Origin: Phymorhynchus buccinoides | Taxonomy: Eukaryota > Mollusca > Gastropoda > Neogastropoda > Raphitomidae | Direction of reading: 5' to 3' | Assembly (NCBI GenBank): GCA_017654935.2 | Contig: CM065713.1 | Location: 14,328,458-14,392,457 of the forward strand | Length of the DNA stretch: 64,000 nt | Shown: piece after piece, positions 53,840 to 63,900 of the stretch | Layout: each line of letters starts with the position of its first letter | How positions within the stretch are numbered: the stretch's first letter is position 1 | Translations under genes and position numbers: made by a program | The notes under the pieces: model-generated | What the model was told of the DNA's origin: nothing | Databases searched by the model: none | What the model saw: the letters and a program-made list of their open reading frames with translations, nothing else

Positions 53840-56787
53840 CATGTGTGTGTGTGCGTGCATGTGTGTGTGTGCGTGTGTGTGTGACACTGTCTATGTCAGT
53901 ATGTGTGTCGTACAGTGTGTGTGTGTGTGATGTCTGCATGTATACAATTATATGCATGCTTCTCATATGTATGCGTGCACATGTGCCCAATCATCCTATG
54001 CGTTTAAATGTGTACATTATGTGTGTATGTATGTGTGCACAGATTCGTCAGCTCTCGAGTGGAACACTTCACCGACGATGAACAAGACGACCCCCCACCC
54101 GCTCACCCCACTTTCCGCGGCTTGGACCAGCAAGCTGTAAACCGAGCCGACAACACTGAAAAAGCCGCGGCGGATTCTTCCACCCACCCCCACAACCGAG
54201 GCTTCAAACAAGTCCACTACGACGGCGAGCGTTACGAGGACACAAACAAAGCCTCACCAGCCCAACTGTCTTCCAGACAGTTTGTGGTGAAACGCGGGTC
54301 AGCGGAACCGAGCGCCCGGAAGAACCCCCCTCCTTTTCAAAAGAGTTTGGCGCTGCCGCTAAAAGTAAAACCCACGCCCGCCAACCCGGCCGAAGAAGCG
54401 GAGCTAGCGAAAGAGAGTTCGTATCAGCGAGAGTTGAAAGGTCGAGTCAAATCGCTGCAACGGAGGGTGGAGCTGGAAGAGGATTCTGTGGTAATTCCCC
54501 GGCTGGCGCTCAACACGGACAGCGAGGATTTCCGCGATTCTTTGGACATCCCCGAGGACGTGGAGATAGACAGCGAGAGAAACCGCCCGCCCCCGTCGCT
54601 GTCTCACATCACCCAGGATCCCGAGAGGAATCGCAGCGACGCGCTGCCGCCTTACTACCACGGTTCCGAGAGAGATTTGGTCGATTCTCAAAACCCATTC
54701 TCTGAGGGAAATTTTGGAGATTCTCGCTACCCCGATTCTTCTTATAATTATAGAGAAGGCAACAACCAGCAGGCGAGATTATTGCAGCAGGAAGGCATGC
54801 AGGACGCACGCTGGAACGATCCGCCTCCCATGGATGCCCCTCCCAGAGGCTATGGCAGAGGAGGAGGGGGGGGTAGGGGAGGGGGTAGGCAGGGTTACGG
54901 CGCAGCCGGACCCAGACAAGGGTACGCCCCAGACTCGCAGAGACAGCACGCCGAGCTTTACGATGACGGAAGGATCGGCTACTCCGATTTGCACGGGCAA
55001 GGGTACGGGGGAGAGAGGTACGGGGGAGAGAGGTACCCCGACTCTTACCGAGAAAGCTACAGGGAGCCCCAAGGCCCCCCCCCGGGATACGGTCATCCTC
55101 CGAGGCAGCAGGGATACGCGGATCCTGAGAGACAGGGATACAGCAACCCCCCGGATCCTCAAAGACAGGGATACAGGAATCCCCCGGATCCTCAAAGAGG
55201 GGGATACGCGGAGGATCCTCAAAGAGAGGGATACAGGAATCCTCCTAGTCACGCTGATCCTCAAAGTCATGGATACGGGAATCCGCAAGGGTACGCGAAT
55301 CAGGAAAGACAGGGATATGCAGATCTGCGCAGACAGGAATACGGGGGGGATCCTCAGAGACAGGGATACGCGGATGGGCAGGGACACCCGCACCCTCGGC
55401 AACAAGGATACTCGGATCATCCTCCTCTTCAGGGATATGGCCAGGACTCTGCTGACTTTTCGGACCAAAGCATTCCGGAATCTCACAGAGTTTCCCTGGA
55501 AATGGCTCCCCAACGCCCCCAACAGACGGCAAAATATGCCGACATTGAAAAACACCGGCTGCGTGGCAGCGATAAAAACCACCACCTTAACCCCAGAAGG
55601 GGAGGCTACTCTAATCCTTCACAGAGGCAAGATGGCCGACAGCAGCAGGGGAGAGAACTACCGGGTCAAGGCGGCAACCCACAATTGCTAGGCTATGGGG
55701 ATTTCCGGGAAGAGGGTTTTGCGGAGAGGAACGGTTACGGAGATTCCGAGCGATACGACAACGCCGGACCAGCGCAAAGGGTTGACTATCATGTGACACC
55801 GCGGGGCGATCCTATCGGTCGGGGAGGAGAGATGCCGGGGAGGCGGCGCAATAACGACGACGGCTACAGCCGACCAATGGCAGGTCAGGAAACGGACTAC
55901 CCCCACCCCCAACCTTACTCTCACCCCACTGCACCACCACACCAACAGGGCGGCTACTACGCCCAAGAAACCCAGCCTCCTTTCCATCAGCCGGGTCGAC
56001 CTCAGCCGAACTTTGACCCGGAAATTAACCAGCCTCCCAACAATGACCAAACTCAGGGTTATTATTATTACGTGGACGGAAACGTCCCTCAAGGTTATTA
56101 CGGGAACAACGACGGGTTCTACCTTCATCAAGACGATGACCCTTCTGGTGATTTTGGTGCTGTGGCGCCTCATCAAAACGTTTCGGGTTTCGGTCATCAA
56201 AGCGTTCACGTCAATCAGCCCGCGAGGAACGCGAACATCGACGACGAACGATACAAAATGGAGTCCGAGGCACCATCGCAAAGCTCGACGGCGCGAGAAA
56301 GGGAAGTTGTCGCCGGCCCGCCCCCTAAGCCAGAACATGACTACATCGAACAGAACAAAGCGAGCTACGGTCTGCCGCGCAAACACTCTTCGTACAAGAA
56401 ACTGCACAACCACAAGAAGGAGGAGGAGGAGAAACTGAACCGCGTCTTCGTTCAGCCTAAGGTTAAAGGGAAGAGTCAGAATAATAAAGGCAGTCGAACA
56501 ACGTCTCCGTCGAAGTACCCGTCCATCGCGGAGAATCCTGGGAAGATCGGTGGTGGTGGTGGTGGTGGTGTGGGGGGAGAAGAGGAGGGGGGACAGGGGG
56601 CGCAGGAATTGTGGGCGCACCGGTCGGCGTCTTTGGCCAAAGCGAAGGTGAGGAGATGGTGGGGGTGGGGTGGGGTGTAGTTGTGTGTGTGAGTGAGATA
56701 GATATAGAGAATGTGTGTGTGAGAGAGAGAGAGAGATAGTGTCTGTGTGTGAGAGAGAGATAATATGTGTGATAGAGAGTCTGTTTG

Positions 56788-56819
<32 letters not shown>

Positions 56820-58256
56820 AGTGTGTATGTGAGATAGAGAGAGAGTTTGTATGATAGAGAGTGTGTTTGAGATAGAAAGAGTGTGTGTGTGTGTGAGAGT
56901 GTGTGTGAGTGAGATAAAGAAAGTGTGTATGATAGAGAGAGTGCTTTTGAGAGAGAGTGTGTGTGAGAGAGTGTGTGCATGTGAGAGAGAGTATGTGTGT
57001 GTGTGTGTATGTCACAGAGAGAGAGGGAGTGTGTATGTGTGTGGTTGTGAGTGAGTATGTGTGAGTGTGTGCGCGCGTAAATGGCTGTGGCGGGTAGTAG
57101 TGTGAGTGAGTGAATCATGAATGAGAGAGAGAATGTACGTAAGTTATTTTCGCCTCGACACATTACCTCTCTTTCTGCATCCTCTCTTCCCACATTTTCC
57201 GTCAAATTCTCCTTGCAGATGGGGAGAGGGAAAAAGAAGAGCGGAGGCTCCAGCACCTCCGTGATCGGCCGAAACAACAGCCGAGCCCACCACCCCCCTC
57301 CTCCTCCTCCTCCGGCTAACGGGGGAGCGAACAGCGCCCCCACTACTGCCCACCCCCCTCCCCCACCCCCGCAACAGCTTCAAGGGGCGAGGCAACCTGG
57401 GCCCGTGAGAGCTTTTGCCACCCCTCAGCAGGTATTGATAATATAAACAAAAAATATGATGATGATGATCCTGTGGGGATACCGGGGGGTCTTTTGTATA
57501 AATAGTTCCTCCACCTTCTGGAAGTTTTTGTGCTTGTAACTTCCTCTAATCCGTCACTCTCTTTGACTCTGCCTTTTTCCTTTGCTTGCTGTCATCTGCT
57601 ATCTTTCTGCCTAACCGGTCCATTCTCCTGCCTTTTTTCATGAAACAATTTCAAAAAGATTTCCTCCAGCCGAAGTCGGACATGCTGGGCCTAACTATTC
57701 CTTAGTTAGGCGCATAACGGCAGCATGACGCATCTGCACTCATAATTGACAGGAAACTGTCTGAGCGATCGAAGAAGAAGAAGAAGAAGAATAATGATGA
57801 TGATGATGATGATGATTGTGATGGTGATGATGATGGTGATGATGATGGTGATGGTAGTTTCTGACAATCATGACCATGAAAATTCTTCTCCTTCGATCAC
57901 TCAGACAGTTTCCTGTCAATTATGAGCGCAGATGTGTCATGCTGCCGTTATGCGCCTAACTAAGAAATAGTTTAGGCCCAGCAAGTCCGAAATGTTTTTG
58001 AAAGTGTTTCATGAAAATAAGGCAGGAGAATGGACCGGTAAGGCAGAAAGATAAGTAGATGACAGCAAGCAAAGGGAAAAGGCAGAGCCAAAGAGAGTGA
58101 CAGATTAGAGGAAGTTACAAGCGGAATGCACTTTAACGCAAAACTGGATAACATAAAAAATTAATGGTTAACGCACAAAATTCTGTTTGAATGGACGAAA
58201 CCCCTCTTTATCATTACTTAATGCAGTTAATGCTTAATTAACACAAATAATGGTTA

Positions 58257-58328
<72 letters not shown>

Positions 58329-60067
58329 TTTGCCCCCCGAATTTTGTGTTTAGGAGTACTCCACTGTATCTGAAAGTGTTGGTGAGTCTTTCTCACTTTT
58401 AACATTTAAAAAAAAAAAAAAATCCTTCCCTCTGCAGTTATCCACCCTTCCCCCTCACCACCCCCAACAACAACAACACCAGGTGGCGCTGGCCCCGGTC
58501 ACCCAGCAGCTGACGACGGAGGACGGGCAGAGAATCAGCGTCGACGTCAACCTGAGACTTATCTCCCCTCCGCTCGGCACGCAGGGGGGGCAAGGCGATT
58601 CAGGGCCCGCAACTCAGCATCATCATCATCAGCAGCAGCAGCAGCGAAACAACGCAGGAAACGCCGCGCCACCACCGCCTTCGCAGCCGGTGGTGATCGG
58701 AAATCAGCGGTTGACGGGCTTCCAGTACCACCCTTCTTCCTCGGAGAATAACTACGGCTTTAATAATCGACAGGTGCGTGTTGCAACATGGGTGCTACTC
58801 TTTCAGTTTTACACTGATTTCAGTAGTTTTGATTTTACCAAAAATTTAACTTCATTTTGTTTTTAATTCATCCACACAAAAAAGGTTTCCAGTGGTCAAC
58901 CAGTCGTCCTCCCCCGTGGGGATACCAGGGGGTCTTTTGTATAAATAGTTCCCCCACCTTATGGAAGTTCTGTGCTTGTAACCTCCTCTAATCTGCCACT
59001 CTCTTTGACTCTGCCTTTTCCCTTTTGGCTTTCTATCATGTTCTCCTTTGAGCTCCTCCAAAATCGGAATGTGTCGGCTGTACGCAGCGAGGAGACCAGT
59101 GAAAACTGAGAACCGGACACATACGTACCTTACCCATTATGGCCATATAGCCTGGGACACAGCTGTTTCGGGAGGAACATTTAGTTTATCTATATTTTCA
59201 GAAGTTGTTTCAAGCCAACTTTAGTTTACCATAAGATGCTTTTCATAAATTACAATCACGAATATGTTGTAGTATGTGACTAAATTACTTATATTCAGTG
59301 GATATTGCTAGATGTTCACTCATGGGCAATTTTATTTATGTTTGTGTATTATTCAAGAACATTTTCTACTGAATATGTTGTATGATACTGCTCAACAAAA
59401 TAAGTTTTTACCATAAATCTGATGGAAGCAATATATTGAAAATACAATGAAGAACATACAGCCCAAATATGTTTACAAGCAAAAGCTTGGTGCAGTTTTT
59501 ATCTAAGATTTCTAAATTCAGTCTTTTAACTAAATAGCTTGATTTTGTATGGGGTGGAACAGCTGTGGGGAATGCAGAAGAAGAAGAGGGAAGGAAGGAA
59601 AGTGGGTGGCAGGATAGTTAAGGCGTTAGCCTGCCAATTCATTGCACGAGTGAGTGACCCGGGTTCGAATCCGGATCCGGGGCCTCGTCCTTTCTTTCCA
59701 GTTTGACTGCCGAGGGGGAAATCGAACTGAACGCCGATTCCTTTACTAGGACGGGGACTTAAAGCAAGTCTGACCCATGTACTTTACGCATGTAAAACTC
59801 CCACGGCAGGTAAAAAAAAAGTCGGTAAGAGCAGGGAGAAATCCCACTGCCTGGTATGTACCAAATTGACGGCTAAGTTTCCTGAGTCCAACCCCCACCC
59901 CACCCCACCACACCCCCCAAAGAAAGAGTGGCGCTGCCGCTCTCCAAGTGGGAGCAGCCCGAATTTCACAGAGACGTGACTTTGTGACTAAGAAATGATG
60001 CAAATACAATACTGTGTTTCTGTTTCTTTTGTTTATTATCGTTGTTGTCATCATCATCGTCGTCATC

Positions 60068-60099
<32 letters not shown>

Positions 60100-60751
60100 C
60101 GTCGTCATCATCATCATCATCATCATTTTCATTCTCCTTTCTTTTTTTTTCTTCTTCTTCCATGGGTGCAAGTCTTTCAGTTTTACACTGATTTTAGTTT
60201 TTTTTTAAATGTTACCAGAAACTGAACTTCAGTTTTTTGTTAATTTAATTNCCCCCCCCCCCAAAAAAATCAACTACGAGCGATTTGGGTCGTTTTGAAC
60301 TTGGTGGTTCTATCCCGGAAGTCTCTCTCTCGGAAATCTTGAAAACAGCATGGTGACGCCATATTGTTTTCAAAGATGGTGTAATCATTTTACCAAGGCT
60401 TATAGGACTCCAACTGTCTCTGTCCATCATTGTGACTGTCTGTCTCACCATCTCTCTCTCTTGCGTTGCCCCCTAAACCCTTTCATCGCCAATGTCGCAT
60501 TTATGCACCACAATGGTTTAACACCCATGTCACTAAAAGGCATCAAATCAGGGCCTGTTGTCCGAAGATCTTGTTTTCTTAATTTTGGGAGGTAAGTAGA
60601 GTCCTAATAATATACTTGTCACTGAGGAATTCCCAATATTGAAGATTTTTTGTTTTCACTACCCAGTTAAGTTTCTTGGTATTTGGGGGCTGAAAAATGG
60701 CTGGCGACGAAAGGGTTAAATCGTCCAACAGGGCTCTGCCCCTGTACCCCT

Positions 60752-60795
<44 letters not shown>

Positions 60796-60880
60796 TGTGT
60801 GTGTGTGTGTTGATGCTTTGTTCAACTGATTGTATTTTGTATTGTGTTTTTTGGGTGGGGTGAGTGGTGGTGATGGTAAC

Positions 60881-60941
<61 letters not shown>

Positions 60942-63900
60942 CGGTACGTGCGTGTATGTGTGGGTGGGGTGTGTATGTGTATGCCTATTTGCATGTGCAT
61001 GAGCGATTATTTCGTGTTGTTGTTGAATTTGTTGCTTCTTAATTTTTGTTGTTGTTAAGCGCATAGAGCTCCACATTGGTGGAGGAATGCGCTATATAAA
61101 TGATTCACTATTATTATTATTATTATTACCCCACCGGGGCACTGGGCGGCCCCTGGACCCCTGGACCCCTGCCTTTCAGGGGTTTCTTTTCATTCTGGGA
61201 GTTGCATCCATGCTCTTCTTACATGCTTATCCTTGTAATTTCTGGTTTCATGTTTCTTTGCTCGCTTTCTTTGGTTGTTTTTTTTTTGTTTTTTTATGGG
61301 CAGAATTGTAAAAAGGGGCCTTTAGTGAGTTCAATTCTCAGCCCATTTTGATTAAAGGAATCGATCAATCAATCTAGCGTTTTCTTTTTGTTTTTGTTTT
61401 GCTGCTGCTGCTTCTCCTTGCTCTTCTTCTTGTTCTTTTTTTCCTTCTCTTTGTCTTGCTCTTCTTAATTGAGGCGGGAAAAGTCTTTGGTTGACGGGAT
61501 TGCACCGTCCTTCAGAAAATACCATATTTTTCAATTTGAAAATAATATTTGAAACGGCCAAAAGCAAGATCGATATACAGCCTTTAGACTTCAGATGTGT
61601 GTTTAATGTTGATTAGTCTTCAGACTCCTACCAATTTAAGATCAAACAGCAATTATTATGAAATAGTGAGGCTAAGAGAGAGGATATAGTGAAATGAACA
61701 AAGGGAAGGAACTTCTTGTAATTAACTCCCTTTTGCTGAAGTTATTTATGGCACCTATTCGCCTAGCAAAGTGAAAGTAGTTGCCACAACAATACAGACC
61801 CAAGTTCATCCTCAAAAAAAGGATGACCCAGACCTGCTTATTATGACAACCACCCACACAGTACACAACAACAGTGGTAGAGAGTTGCTCACAAACAAAT
61901 CAACATACATTCAAGAATGGCTTAGCCTTCTAGTCTTGAATAATGTTACACTTAAACAACACACAACAAACTGGTATGCCTCAATGGAAGGTGGGTTAAG
62001 CATGCATGAAATAGTGAAGCTAAGAGAGAGGATATAGAGTGACATGAATAAAGGGAAGGAACTTCTCGTAATTAACTCCCTTTTACCAAAGTTATTTATG
62101 GCACCTATTCAGCAATTATTATGCTTTGCGGCACAACAATTTGTAAGTTTTTTTTATTTTGTGGGTTCTTTTTTTTTGTGGTGTTCCAGCCGCTGTTCGA
62201 CCCAGCTGACGTCATGGAATACCCCCGAGGTCGATACTCGGCCGACGACGTGCTCAGCTCAAAGAACTTGGACCGCGAGGGAGTGGGGGGTCGGGAGGGA
62301 GGGGGTGGTGGTGGCGGGGATCAAGGGGGACCCCCCTCTCAGGGTGGGTTCAGCCCCTACAAGAAAATCCCCCCCATCCCTAGCAGTACCAGTTCTGAAG
62401 GTGAGCTCAAGAAGGGGAGAGAGAGAGAGAGAGAGAAGGGGAGAGGGAGAGAGATAGTATGGGTAATGTGTTTACCCTACAAGGAAATCCCCCCCATCCC
62501 TAGCAGTACCAGTTCTGAAGGTGAGCTCAAGAAGGGGAGAGAGAGAGAGAAGGGAGAGAGAGAGAGAGAGATAGTATGGGTAATGTGTTTACCCTACAAG
62601 GAAATCCCTCCCATTCCTAGTAGTACCAATTCTGAAGATGAGCTGAAGAAGGGAGGGAGAGAGAGAGAGAGAGAGAGAGAGAAGGGGGAGAGAGAGAGAG
62701 TATGGGTAATGTGTTTACCCTACAAGGAAATCCCTCCCATTCCTAGTAGTGCCAATTCTGAAGGTGAGCTGAAGAAGAGAGAGGGAGAGAGAAAGAGAGA
62801 GAGGGGGAGGGGGAGAAGGGGAGAGAGAGAGTATGGGTAATGTGTTTACCCTACAAGGAAATCCCTCCCATTCCTAGTAGTGCCAATTCTGAAGGTGAGC
62901 TCAAGAAGGGGAGAGAGAGAGAGAGAGAGGGAGAGAGGAGGGAGGGAGGGAGAGAGAGAGAGTATGGGTAATGTGTTTACCCTACAAGGAAATCCCCCCC
63001 ATCCCTAGCAGTACCAGTTCTGAAGGTGAGCAAGAAAGAGGGAGAGAGAGAGAGAGAAGGGGAGAGAGAGAGAGAGAGTAGTATGGGTAATGTGTTTACC
63101 CTACAAGGAAATCCCTCCCATCCCTAGCAGTACCAGTTCTGAAGGTGAGCTCAAGAAGAGAGGAGAGAGAGAGAGAGAGAAGGGGGGGGAGGAGAGAGAG
63201 AGAGATAGTATGGGTAATGTGTTTACCCTACAAGGAAATCCCCCCCATCCCTAGCAGTACCAGTTCTGAAGGTGAGCTCAAGAAAGGAGAGAGAGAGAGA
63301 GAGAGAGGGAGGGGAGAGAGAGAGAGAGAGTATGGGTAATGTGTTTACCCTACAAGGAAATCCCTCCCCATTCCTAGTAGTGCCAATTCTGAAGGTGAGC
63401 TGAAGAAGGGGAGGGAGAGAGAGAGAGAGAAGGGGGGAGGGGAGAGAGAGATAGTATGGGTAATGTGTTTACCCTACAAGGAAATCCCCCCCATCCCTAG
63501 CAGTACCAGTTCTGAAGGTGAGCTCAAGAAGGGGAGAGAGAGAGAGAAGAGAGAGAGAGAGTAGATGTGACAAGGAGAGAGAGAGAGAGAGAGAGAAGGG
63601 GAGGAGAGAGAGAGAGAGTATGGGTAATTTGTTTACCCTACAAGGAAATCCCCCCCATCCCTAGCAGTGCCAGTTCTGAAGGTGAGCTCAAGAAGGGGAG
63701 AGAGAGAGAGAGAGAGAAGGGGGGAGAGAGAGAGAGAGAGAGAGAGATAGTATGGGTAATGTGTTTACCCTACAAGGAAATCCCCCCCATCCCTAGCAGT
63801 ACCAGTTCTGAAGGTGAGCTCAAGAAGGGGAGAGAGAGAGAGAGAGAGAGAAGGGGGGAGGAGAGAGAGAGAGTATGGGTAATGTGTTTACCCTACAAGA

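Noticed and set aside
54714..55691. 325-codon + strand ORF rich in Arg-Asp-Thr
   Set aside because: A shifted frame of the Gln-Gly-Tyr repeat exon; the repeat unit length keeps other frames open by chance. Only the main frame fits the splice phases.
54779..57343. Minus-strand ORFs of 268 and 551 codons
   Set aside because: Antisense to the long exon and to simple repeats; Val/Leu/Arg composition follows from the antisense of the repeats.
59600..59690. Candidate tRNA gene
   Set aside because: Good A and B boxes, but the acceptor and anticodon arms do not pair and a SINE body follows; it is a SINE head. The same holds for 27780-27850 (-) and 11250-11318 (-).
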